A stretch of DNA of 28,032 nt from JANWKA01 sp035533815. Its GTDB lineage: Bacteria; Bacteroidota; Bacteroidia; Chitinophagales; Chitinophagaceae. This document shows positions 8,701-15,782 of this stretch, in pieces. Position 1 is the first letter of the stretch. Every line of letters starts with the position of its first letter. The stretch covers positions 1 to 28,032 of the forward strand of contig DATLTB010000055.1 in NCBI GenBank assembly GCA_035533815.1, written 5' to 3'. The notes under the pieces were generated by a model. The model made no database searches. It saw only the letters and a list, made by a program, of their open reading frames with translations, and had not been told where the DNA came from. The position numbers and the translations under genes were made by a program.

Positions 8701-10656
8701 CGGATTGCAGCTCAACTCAGGGCAGCTGATTTCCGGCTGGAAAATGATTCTATTGGTACCCTGAATGCTACAGGCGCATTCGGAAAAGGGGTCCTGACCC
8801 TCCATATAGCGACCCTTGATACCAAAAAGAGCTTTGCTGCTGACGGTACTGTCGGTCTGACCGATGCCAATGATGGAATCAATCTTATTTTCTCATTGAA
8901 CAGTCAAAATATTGGTTTACTGAACAATTATCTGAATGCTTATGTTTCCCGGCTATCCGGTTATGCCACAGGGAAACTGGTCTTCAGCGGAACCCGGTCA
9001 GCCCCACAGCTGTCAGGTAGCCTGGAACTGGATAGCACAGCCATGATCGTCAATTACCTGAATACCTACTACACGCTTGGCCGTTCGGAAATCCGGTTCA
9101 GTCCTAATTTCATTGCCCTGGGCTCGATCACCCTGCATGATCCGCAAGGGAATACAGCCATACTGACCGGCAATATCACCCATGATCATTTTCGAAACTT
9201 GAACTTCAACTGCAGCGTCACCAGCAGTAAATTCCAGTTCCTTAATACCAATGAAGTGGATAACAACTTATTCTATGGCTCCGTTTTTGCCAGCGGTAAT
9301 ATCGGATTTACCGGTCCGCTGAAAGACCTGCAGATGTCTGTAAATGTTTCTCCATTACAAGGCACGCATCTATATCTCCCCCTTTCCACCGGAGCGGATG
9401 TGAATAAACATGATTTCATCGTATTTAAGTCCTATGGAAAGACAGTGAGGCCAAGGCGTTTTAACCCTAACGGCGTTAATCTGACTATCCGGCTGAATGC
9501 GGCCATGAACAATCAGGCTAAAATCAATGTGATCCTGGATCAGGCCACCGGGGATGAAATCCAGGCTTCGGGTTCCGGAACTATCAAAATGGAATTTTCT
9601 CTTAACGGATCAATGAGCCTGTTTGGTACCTATACCATTGATCAGGGTAGTTATACTTTTATTTATCAGCGGTTGTTGACAAAAAAATTTCAGATCAGCC
9701 GCGGAAGTACGATCACTTGGAATGGCAGCCCTTATAATGCCGATGTGAATGTCAGCGCCATTTATAATGTACCCGGCGGCGCCAGCCTCTATGATCTAAT
9801 CTCCGGGGATGTGCAGGCTAATAGTGGGTTTTTGACCGATGCAGATAAGGCGATGGCAGAAAGAAAGGAAAAAGTGAATGTATACCTAATCCTCACGGGC
9901 AAGCTGATGAAACCTGCGATCAATTTCGATATCCGTTTACCTGAACAGGGCATCACTGTGGGTAGCTATGCCCTTAGCCGGCTCGATCAGGTCAAACAAG
10001 ATAATTCAGAATTGACTCAGGAAGTTGCCTGGTTACTGTTGTTCAACCAATTCTACCCAGTGACACCTTCAGCTTCCAACTCCAACCTGATCCGCTCGGG
10101 AGGGCTAACCAGTGTGGGACAGTTTCTATCTTCCACTGCCTCCACGCAACTGAACAATCTGCTTGGAAAAGTCATCAAAAACAGGACAGTGGGACTGAAT
10201 GTGGATTATAATGCTTATTCCGCAAGTGGAGAGGCCGGGGATCCCCTGCAGCGAAATGAGGTGACTGTGGGTATCACTAAATCCCTGTTCAATAACCGGG
10301 TTCGCTTGGAAGCTGGCCCCAGTGTCGACTGGGGTATGGCAAACTATGCAGGTAACCAGTATACCAATTCCAGTGCATTTGCCGGGGATTTCCAGTTTGA
10401 ATATCTGATCACTCCCGATGGAAGAATACGTACTACGGTTTTCCGCAGGTCTGATTACGATGTCCTGCTCAATGGCACCCTATCCGTTTTTGGAGCCACT
10501 TTGACCTATAAAAGAGATTTCAACCGCTTCCGGGACCTGTTTGATGGTAACCGCCTGAAAAAACGACAGGATTCCCTTCAACGGACAAAAGCTGCGGCAT
10601 ACAATAAAAAACTACGGCCCCCTGCCTCTTTGCCGGACAGCTCAGTTAAAAAATAA
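5770..10656 (+). CDS. tamB: TamB-like translocation and assembly module protein
   Basis: A 1628-residue protein of the AsmA/TamB family. Two hydrophobic N-terminal segments (about residues 2-18 and 27-46) anchor it in the inner membrane. They are followed by the family's VNIPAVQNYLIRRVTENLSD and VIIRHVRFQLFDRM. Residues ~60-1180 are repetitive beta-strand-rich sequence that would form the long lipid-conducting groove across the periplasm. The C-terminal DUF490/TamB domain (about 1180-1550) contains FQISRGSTITWNGSPYNADV and a run resembling the conserved QEVAWLLLFNQF. The likely role is outer-membrane protein assembly or phospholipid transport. The start is uncertain: TTG at 5770 follows in-frame stops at 5755-5760, and ATG at 5806 (residue 13) is the alternative. 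No omp85-type tamA gene is adjacent. Confidence 0.9.
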   Translation: MILKIVILLFLAMGISWHFLGLRKTFRITAYTFLSLIGLIIITWVLVNIPAVQNYLIRRVTENLSDKLHTRVIIRHVRFQLFDRMNIDSMLVDDKQGDTLFYAGKMTVHITDFFFLKEKPVLHFVGMENAVLNLSRTTQDSTWNYQFILDAMASSSSSPDSTGKSIDLDVRQIDLRHVVINKVDGWDGQDMQLSIGSLNLDARSLDLQKHRIQINKLILDNPSFTINNYQSSQAVPGLIPLLTKPSAAGWNAANWKVSINRLTIHQGSFAVTSGKKQPQRGVFDPDHLRVTGIGANFNDTRMIRDSIFSDISLQAKERCGFEIRSLKAGFKISPKEMTFNNLDLLTNHSHIRNYYAMHYGDFANFNDFTDSVDMQARFLNSVISSGDIAYFAPSLAGWKMMFRVFANARGPVSDLNLMDMQISASNMTSLNGNIRITGLPDVAHTYIDFDQGQIHTTGNDLERFFPDLKKATIINLKALSEIRFAGNFTGFPGNFVAYGTFNTNLGVIQSNINLKLNKKSGAVYSGKLSATDLDLGTLLGIPYLGKATLDARIDGQGLNVNNLKANLNSNIDHIMVNGYTYHHIQTNGQFGKKQFNGFLEVQDSCLGLVFQGKIDFKDSLPVFNFDASVTHSDLHALNLTSDSMLFSGQLDLDFAGSNVDNFLGSARLYNINLYKNRHRVAFDSLYVNTSISGNQKNLTLRGNEIDGYVRGIYDLRDLPDAFMVFLNNYYPSLIQKPVNYIPDENFSFALNLGKVDSLIRTFTKNIFGFNDSRISGSLDAAGSSLKITASIPYGGFGKYSFRNIILQGNGNLERLGIQASIAGIYSEDSLLFPNASITTSSTRDSSFIDLKTSASSTLNAADISARIITQSNGYDFSILNSQLTINDKVWKIARDNDLFFTPKAIIVHDFNISHNNQKISLSSNDLSAIDQDSTKPSLIISLQSLNIYDFAVLAKTRSRLEGTLSGNIQVDDPLGNMRIAAQLRAADFRLENDSIGTLNATGAFGKGVLTLHIATLDTKKSFAADGTVGLTDANDGINLIFSLNSQNIGLLNNYLNAYVSRLSGYATGKLVFSGTRSAPQLSGSLELDSTAMIVNYLNTYYTLGRSEIRFSPNFIALGSITLHDPQGNTAILTGNITHDHFRNLNFNCSVTSSKFQFLNTNEVDNNLFYGSVFASGNIGFTGPLKDLQMSVNVSPLQGTHLYLPLSTGADVNKHDFIVFKSYGKTVRPRRFNPNGVNLTIRLNAAMNNQAKINVILDQATGDEIQASGSGTIKMEFSLNGSMSLFGTYTIDQGSYTFIYQRLLTKKFQISRGSTITWNGSPYNADVNVSAIYNVPGGASLYDLISGDVQANSGFLTDADKAMAERKEKVNVYLILTGKLMKPAINFDIRLPEQGITVGSYALSRLDQVKQDNSELTQEVAWLLLFNQFYPVTPSASNSNLIRSGGLTSVGQFLSSTASTQLNNLLGKVIKNRTVGLNVDYNAYSASGEAGDPLQRNEVTVGITKSLFNNRVRLEAGPSVDWGMANYAGNQYTNSSAFAGDFQFEYLITPDGRIRTTVFRRSDYDVLLNGTLSVFGATLTYKRDFNRFRDLFDGNRLKKRQDSLQRTKAAAYNKKLRPPASLPDSSVKK

Positions 10657-10681
10657 GGAAGACTACTTCCAGTTCATAGGA

Positions 10682-11893
10682 TTAACGGATGAGATGCTGA
10701 AGGATATCATGACCCATTTTATCCCGTTTGGTCTTTAGGTAAAATTCATTATGGGGATTTGGAGTAATTTCCACAGGGACATTTTCCACGATCTCCAGAC
10801 CATAACCCAGCAAACCAGCCCTTTTTTTCGGATTATTCGTAATCAGGCGCAACCTGGTTATTCCCAGGGAGCGAAGTATCTGTGCCCCTACCCCATAGTC
10901 CCGTTCATCCATTTTAAAACCCAGGGCAAGATTTGCATCTACGGTATCTTTACCTTCTTCCTGGAGCTTATAAGCCTTTAGTTTATTCAGCAGGCCTATT
11001 CCACGGCCCTCCTGGTTCATATACAGCACAACTCCTTTACCTTCCTTTTCCACCATTTTCATCGCACTTTTTAGTTGCTCCCCACAATCACAACGCAGCG
11101 AATGAAGGATATCTCCCGTAAAGCAGGAAGAATGCACCCTGACCAAAACAGGTTCACCAATGCTCCATTTTCCCTTTTTAAGCGCCAAATGCAATTCTCC
11201 CGAATTGCATTGCCGGAAAGCTATAAGCTCGAAATCACCGTATTCCGTGGGGAGTTTGATCTGAACAAGTTCTTCGATCAGGGATTCCGTTTTCAGCCGG
11301 TATTCGATCAGGTCCCGGATAGAGACCAGTTTCAGGTTGAATTTTTCAGCGATTTGTTTGAGCTGGGGAAGCCGCGCCATGGTTCCGTCCTCATTCATAA
11401 TTTCCACTAAAATACCCGCTGGTTCAAAACCGCTTAACCGGGACAGGTCCACTGCGGCTTCGGTATGGCCCGTCCTCCTTAGCACTCCTCCTGTAATACT
11501 CCGAAGCGGAAATATATGGCCAGGTTTTCCCAAATCCTGAGGGGATGTGGCGGGATTGATCAAGGCCTGAACGGTTTTACTCCGGTCATGTGCAGAAATA
11601 CCCGTAGTACACCCATGACCCAGCAAATCCACAGATACGGTAAATTGTGTTTGGTGCAGGGCAGTATTCCGGGAAACCATCATTTGCAGATCCAGTTCAT
11701 CACATCGCTGCTCTATCAGGGGTACACATATCAGTCCCCGCCCATATTTGGACATGAAATTGATAATTTCCGGGGTGGTATTTCGGGCTGCAGTAATAAA
11801 ATCCCCTTCATTTTCCCGCTCCTCATCGTCCACAACAATGACCAGTTTACCCTGTTTTATGTCTTCTAAGGCCGATATAATGGAATCCAGCAT
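10682..11893 (-). CDS. ribBA: Bifunctional 3,4-dihydroxy-2-butanone-4-phosphate synthase / GTP cyclohydrolase II
   Basis: A 403-residue fusion for the two entry steps of riboflavin synthesis. Residues 1-200 are RibB, which makes DHBP from ribulose 5-phosphate. It carries the acidic loop DDEERENEGDF (22-32), GISAHDRSKTV (98-108) and RRTGHTEAAVDL (139-150). Residues ~205-403 are RibA, which opens GTP. It has the zinc site C257, C268, C270 in SSCFTGDILHSLRCDCGEQL, followed by NQEGRGIGLLNKLKAY, DERDYGVGAQILR and ITNNPKKRAGLLGYGL. All key residues of both halves are present, so both activities are expected. The gene converges with tamB, with 25 bases between stops. Start is the ATG at 11893, with a -7 promoter box just upstream. 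No FMN riboswitch was recognised in its leader. Confidence 0.97.
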   Translation of the reverse strand: MLDSIISALEDIKQGKLVIVVDDEERENEGDFITAARNTTPEIINFMSKYGRGLICVPLIEQRCDELDLQMMVSRNTALHQTQFTVSVDLLGHGCTTGISAHDRSKTVQALINPATSPQDLGKPGHIFPLRSITGGVLRRTGHTEAAVDLSRLSGFEPAGILVEIMNEDGTMARLPQLKQIAEKFNLKLVSIRDLIEYRLKTESLIEELVQIKLPTEYGDFELIAFRQCNSGELHLALKKGKWSIGEPVLVRVHSSCFTGDILHSLRCDCGEQLKSAMKMVEKEGKGVVLYMNQEGRGIGLLNKLKAYKLQEEGKDTVDANLALGFKMDERDYGVGAQILRSLGITRLRLITNNPKKRAGLLGYGLEIVENVPVEITPNPHNEFYLKTKRDKMGHDILQHLIR

Positions 11894-11914
11894 ATTTCTC
11901 TTTTAACTGACTGA

Positions 11915-11922
11915 CAAAGGTA
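11915..11922 (-). promoter_or_regulatory. Bacteroidota -7 promoter box for ribBA
   Basis: On the minus strand this reads TACCTTTG, an exact match to the Bacteroidota -7 consensus TAnnTTTG. It sits 21 bases upstream of the ribBA ATG, giving a short 5' leader. A clear -33 TTTG at the usual spacing is not visible. Confidence 0.45.
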
Positions 11923-12062
11923 CGACTATTCATTCAACCCGGACCGGAGAACCAGTCATTCGTGTTTGATAAAATTGAATTATAAGATGCAATCCCCACA
12001 TACCGCAATTCGCTTTTCTTAATAGCAGTTACCTATCTAAATATACCGATAGCACAGATAAT

Positions 12063-12070
12063 TAACTTTG
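12063..12070 (+). promoter_or_regulatory. Bacteroidota -7 promoter box upstream of the frameshifted gene
   Basis: TAACTTTG matches TAnnTTTG exactly, 90 bases upstream of the ATG at 12161. No convincing -33 TTTG is seen about 20 bases upstream, so this is a half-site call. Confidence 0.35.
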
Positions 12071-12160
12071 GGTGGAAAAATAAAACAGGTCAAAATGCCA
12101 ACAATCATTTGAACCATTGATCGTCGTATCCTTATTAACTACCAGGTTGACAAAGATTTA

Positions 12161-12813
12161 ATGATTAAATACCTGCCAAAAAAATTCCACCCAAAACTAA
12201 TTAATAACAAGGAAGTAGCAGGTATTTGTCTGATCCGGTTAACGAATATAAGACCTAAAGGCTTTTCAAATTTCATTGGAATATCATCAGAGAATGGAGC
12301 GCATAGAATAGCTGTTGAGTGGAGTGAAAATGGGCAAATCAGGGAGGAGTTTATATTCCAAGGCGAGATACATCATCAAGATTGAATGCCTGGGCAGGTG
12401 GCAGGGTTTTCCCGGGAATTCATCATCGTGCAGGATTTAATGTGAATGAGTCAGACGGCAATTTCATTGTTGCATTTAAAGCCGATGATGGTACATATTT
12501 ATCAATTAATGCCCGAGAAACCGGGGAATGGAATGAGGAAAGTCTTTTTGATAGCCTGGACAGTGCTGCTGATTTCTTTAAAAGAGGATCAGTCGGATAT
12601 TCACCGGATAAAATCGGGGAAGCCTTTGAAGGCCTTGAACTTAAAACCTTAAGATGGGAAGTGTTTCCGCTTAAGGTTAAGGAAGTAAGATCAAGTTTTT
12701 TCGAAAATAAATCAATATTCCCGGAGGGATCAATAAGGTTCGATAATGCCTTACTTATGAAAAGTATTGAACATGAATGGAAAACATTGAATAGTATTAG
12801 AAACAATGCCTGA
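12161..12813 (+). pseudogene. Uncharacterised conserved protein (DUF2071-like?), split by a -1 frameshift
   Basis: Two adjacent frames encode the halves of one protein. The first (ATG at 12161) gives KGFSNFIGISSENGAHRIAV and then EWSENGQIREE. The second frame, open through the junction, gives YIPRRDTSSRLNAWAGGR, then VFPGIHHRAGFNV, FFKRGSVGYSPDK and LKVKEVRSSFFEN. The switch lies near 12346-12352, in AGGGAGGAGTTTATA. Past it the first frame runs into FQGEIHHQD and a stop at 12383-12385. One extra base would restore about 217 residues. The restored sequence resembles a family of conserved bacterial proteins that I recall as DUF2071/acetoacetate-decarboxylase-like, but the family name is not certain. 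Either the gene is a recent pseudogene or this is a base-calling error. No classical slippery heptamer is present, so programmed frameshifting is less likely. Confidence 0.75.
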
Positions 12814-12865
12814 TATAGCAAGTACATCGGCAGGAAGTCAACCCTTCATGGATAAATTATTCCCT

Positions 12866-13900
12866 TCAAATATCAATCTGGTTTGGCAATCGGTCCCTGT
12901 GTTGCCTTTCCACCATCCAGGCCGGATAGCTGGGACCGGGATTACTCAGGTCATCAAGTACCTTTAATTCATCGCCTGTAAACCGGAGTGCAGCAGAAGC
13001 CAGGTTATCGGTAAGCTGTCCGAGATGCCGGGCACCCAGAATGGTACTGGTCACCCCCGATTGGGACCGGACCCAGGCAAGGGCTACCTGGGCAGCAGAT
13101 ACTCCCCTTGATTTGCCCAATTCCAGGAGGGCGTCAATGATATCGTAAATCCTATGCTTATCCACAGGAGGAAAATCAAAACTATCTCGTCTGGAATCCC
13201 CGGCCTTTTCCTGGTTCCTGGAATATTTACCGGATAAATATCCGCCTGCCAGGGGGCTCCACGGAAAAAGGGCAAGGTGCTGATCTGCAGCCATCGGGAT
13301 AATGTCGCGTTCAATATCCCGGTTAGCCAGGGAATACAAATACTGAAGGGCTATAAACCTGCTCCATCCGTTTTTCTCTGCTATGCCATTGGCTTTCATG
13401 ACCCTCCAGGCTGGCCAGTTACATACACCCAGGTAACGAACCTTGCCAGTCCTGACCAGATCGTTAAGTGTACACATGGTTTCCTCTTCCGAGGTGTATC
13501 GGTCCATGCCGTGGACATAAAGCAGATCAATATGATCTGTGCCGAGCCGCTGAAGGCTTTCCTCAATACTTTGTATGATATGGAAACGGGAAAGACCGAT
13601 TTGATTTACTCCGCTTCCCATTCTCCCCCGAACTTTAGTAGCCAGGATCATGTCATTTCTGGATACTCCCAGGTTCTTTAGCGCTTTTCCGAGTAAAAGT
13701 TCACTTTGACCATATGAATATATGTTTGCCGTATCAATAAAATTGATACCGGCTTCGAGAGCTCCCTTAATTAGATCATCCGCCCCTTCCTGATTTACCT
13801 TTCCAATGGCTTCCCAATAACCTTTGCCTCCAAATGTCATGGTGCCAAAGCAGAACTCAGAAACCAGCAAACCTGTTTTGCCCAAAAAATGATATTCCAT
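12866..13900 (-). CDS. Aldo/keto reductase
   Basis: A 344-residue NAD(P)H-dependent oxidoreductase of the aldo/keto reductase barrel superfamily. The catalytic tetrad is visible: D56 and Y61 in FIDTANIYSYGQSE, K89 in ILATKVRGRMG, and H130 in DLLYVHGMD. The cofactor-binding end carries FPWSPLAGGYLSGKY and STILGARHLGQLTDNL. Members reduce aldehydes or ketones, and the substrate is not evident. The start is the ATG at 13898-13900 (MEYHFLGKTGLLVSEFCFGT). The frame stays open to 14032, but those extra residues overlap the esterase gene and do not resemble the family. It lies 10 bases after the esterase stop, which indicates cotranscription. Confidence 0.93.
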   Translation of the reverse strand: MEYHFLGKTGLLVSEFCFGTMTFGGKGYWEAIGKVNQEGADDLIKGALEAGINFIDTANIYSYGQSELLLGKALKNLGVSRNDMILATKVRGRMGSGVNQIGLSRFHIIQSIEESLQRLGTDHIDLLYVHGMDRYTSEEETMCTLNDLVRTGKVRYLGVCNWPAWRVMKANGIAEKNGWSRFIALQYLYSLANRDIERDIIPMAADQHLALFPWSPLAGGYLSGKYSRNQEKAGDSRRDSFDFPPVDKHRIYDIIDALLELGKSRGVSAAQVALAWVRSQSGVTSTILGARHLGQLTDNLASAALRFTGDELKVLDDLSNPGPSYPAWMVERQHRDRLPNQIDI

Positions 13901-13910
13901 GAGTACAAAT

Positions 13911-14765
13911 CTAGTCCATTTTCTGACCCCCTCTTGAAGAAGGTTTATTTCTGCCCCATCCCCAGACCAGAAAATCCGGGAGAACGGAAGCCCAGGTGAT
14001 TTCATGATGCATCCCACCATGTACCAAAACATACCGGATATCCTGAGGTTGCCGGTAGCCCTTAGCCTCCAGTTCTCCGATCAGGTCCTCGGTATCATTC
14101 ACCGAATCAATCCGGCCATGGCCATTACGATCCATTTGTTCATCTTCTGTGCCACATTCGAAAAAGAATTTCAGACCAGGTACAAATGTACCTGCCCGGA
14201 TGCGGTTGTGCATGATCCGGTCGACGGACTCCACATACCCATGACCGAGGTCCCTCGTCCTCCACCAAAGTGATCCGGAAAATACGCCTGCCTTACTAAA
14301 TTCCCGGGGGTTATTCCAGACAATATCCAGGGCGGATAATCCACCCAGAGAAAATCCGGCAAATGCCTTTTCAGCAAACCTGGATATCCCATAGGTTCCG
14401 CAGATAAATGGCAATAACTCCTCCAGAATAAAACAGGTATACAACTTTGACCTGTTCCCTCGCCCCGCAAAATCAAGAATTCCCGCTGTGCCATATTCCT
14501 GTCTCCGCAGCGGTCCCGCAAATATTCCGGCAATCAATACCTGTACCAGTTTCCCTTTCCGGTAAAGATCATTCAGTATCGCTTCCAAACTCATCGTCCT
14601 GAGCAGTTGTCCATCATTAAAGAGCAATAACCTGATCCGACCATTATTTACCCTGTTTTTTGGCAGATACATATCCACGCAAACCTCTCTTCCCAATATT
14701 CCGGAGTTAAGAAGGTGATTTTCCAGTAATAAAGTTGTTCTTTTATCTGTAAATTCCTGATTCAT
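13911..14765 (-). CDS. Esterase of the EstD/Fes-like alpha/beta-hydrolase family
   Basis: A 284-residue alpha/beta hydrolase of the Pfam 'Esterase' type (esterase D, enterochelin esterase, antigen 85 relatives). The nucleophile elbow is GFSLGG with S139, and the catalytic His is in VLVHGGMHHEITW (H253 or H254). The acid is probably E208 or D209 in ECGTEDEQ. Just before the last helices, DRNGHGRIDSVN (212-223) resembles an EF-hand calcium loop. No signal peptide is seen, so it is probably cytoplasmic. It is the first gene of a two-gene unit with the aldo/keto reductase and is divergent from the ligase operon at 15032, whose first gene is another esterase-like hydrolase. A link to that pathway is an inference from position only. 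Confidence 0.87.
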   Translation of the reverse strand: MNQEFTDKRTTLLLENHLLNSGILGREVCVDMYLPKNRVNNGRIRLLLFNDGQLLRTMSLEAILNDLYRKGKLVQVLIAGIFAGPLRRQEYGTAGILDFAGRGNRSKLYTCFILEELLPFICGTYGISRFAEKAFAGFSLGGLSALDIVWNNPREFSKAGVFSGSLWWRTRDLGHGYVESVDRIMHNRIRAGTFVPGLKFFFECGTEDEQMDRNGHGRIDSVNDTEDLIGELEAKGYRQPQDIRYVLVHGGMHHEITWASVLPDFLVWGWGRNKPSSRGGQKMD

Positions 14766-14994
14766 ATAAGCAAAGATTTATGGTTCAATTGAAGTGTCTT
14801 CCCAGTCACCCTGCTAACTTGCCAATTCCCATATGGCGTGATCCGATAAAAGTCCTTTCATTCATCTATTTCTGCGAATGACCAACCGATACCGAAACAA
14901 CCCCAAAAATGCTTTAACTCAATAATTATCAACCCTTTTATAAATATGGGAAAGTAACTTAAAACAAAAAATTTAATTTTTAACTCCAAAAAGA

Positions 14995-15002
14995 TATATT
15001 TG
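14995..15002 (+). promoter_or_regulatory. Bacteroidota -7 promoter box of the ligase operon
   Basis: TATATTTG matches TAnnTTTG exactly and ends 29 bases before the TTG start at 15032. It lies in the 266-base A/T-rich gap between two divergent units and is the best candidate for the operon promoter. The -33 region is A/T only, without a TTTG. Confidence 0.45.
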
Positions 15003-15031
15003 GTATCATCCGCCCTGTAAAAAAAACTTCT

Positions 15032-15739
15032 TTGACTGAAAATTACTATAAATGGCATTCCCGGAGTATTGGCCGAGATTTTAATATGTTGGTTTTCGGA
15101 GAAAAAGGGTTCCCAGTCATCCTTTTTCCCACATCAAAAGGTACCTATTATCAAAATAAGGATGAAGGAATGATCGATGCTGTCAGCTGGTTCCTGGATA
15201 ATGGATTGTTTAAAATTTACTGCCCAGACAGCATTGATGCAGATAGTTGGTACAATAAGGCGGTTTCACCTGAAATCCGGGCACATAACCAAACTTGCTA
15301 TGATAATCTGATTCTCCATGAGATCATGCCAAGGGCCACCGGAGAAACCGGGGTAGAAAAAGTTATTGTTGCCGGATGTAGTTTCGGAGGATATCATGCA
15401 GCCAACTTCGCCTTCAGGCATCCGGATCGGGTATCTAACATGCTCTCCATGAGTGGTGTGTTTGATATTCGTTCTCAGTGTGAAGGATATTATAATGATG
15501 AAATATATTTCAACAATCCGGTGGATTTCCTCCCGGGAGACAACGATCCTGGCCTTTGGAAGATGGGTATTGTGTTGGGTACGGCTGATCAGGATATCTG
15601 TTTACCCCAGAATGAGCAGATGTCCCACTTGCTCAATGAAAAGCATATTGACCATTGGTTGGATATCCGGAAGAACGCCAAACATGATTGGCCGTTATGG
15701 AAACTGATGTTTCCCCATTACCTGTCAATAATCAGATAA
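15032..15739 (+). CDS. Esterase-like alpha/beta hydrolase, first gene of the amidoligase operon
   Basis: A 235-residue alpha/beta hydrolase. The nucleophile elbow is VAGCSFGGYHA with S117; the acid is probably D186 or D188 in VLGTADQD, and the catalytic His is H218 in NAKHDWPLW. The start region FNMLVFGEKGFPVILFPTSK and the insert FYNDEIYFNNPVDFLP-like segment (residues 153-168) are typical of a small esterase group often seen beside ATP-grasp/GCS2 ligases. The only plausible start in frame is TTG at 15032. It lacks a signal peptide. It may hydrolyse an ester or thioester intermediate, or release or cyclise the pathway product. The next gene follows after 43 bases. Confidence 0.85.
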   Translation: MTENYYKWHSRSIGRDFNMLVFGEKGFPVILFPTSKGTYYQNKDEGMIDAVSWFLDNGLFKIYCPDSIDADSWYNKAVSPEIRAHNQTCYDNLILHEIMPRATGETGVEKVIVAGCSFGGYHAANFAFRHPDRVSNMLSMSGVFDIRSQCEGYYNDEIYFNNPVDFLPGDNDPGLWKMGIVLGTADQDICLPQNEQMSHLLNEKHIDHWLDIRKNAKHDWPLWKLMFPHYLSIIR

Positions 15740-15782
15740 AACTATAATGGATCAATCCCATTGAACCCTTAACCTAACCTAT

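Noticed and set aside
10657..10670. Hairpin GGAAG-ACTA-CTTCC between tamB and ribBA
   Set aside because: Only a 5-bp stem and no T-run on either strand; too weak to call a terminator.
11894..12160. FMN riboswitch upstream of ribBA
   Set aside because: Riboflavin genes often carry one, but the conserved FMN-element blocks are not recognisable on the minus strand, and the -7 box lies only 21 bases from the ATG, leaving no room for an aptamer.
12341..12360. Programmed -1 ribosomal frameshift site
   Set aside because: No X-XXY-YYZ slippery heptamer and no obvious downstream pseudoknot; a mutation or base-calling error explains the break more simply.
12423..12827. 134-residue minus-strand frame
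   Set aside because: It is fully antisense to the second half of the frameshifted gene, whose plus-strand translation is clearly protein-like; the antisense translation is low in character and matches nothing.
13901..14032. Longer N-terminus for the aldo/keto reductase (388 residues)
   Set aside because: The extra 44 codons overlap the esterase gene and look unlike the family. MEYHFLGKTGLLVSEFCFGT at 13900 is the natural start.
15440..15710. 84-residue plus-strand frame inside the first operon gene
   Set aside because: Out-of-frame shadow of the esterase-like gene with high Trp/Ile/Arg content; no support as a leader or precursor peptide.
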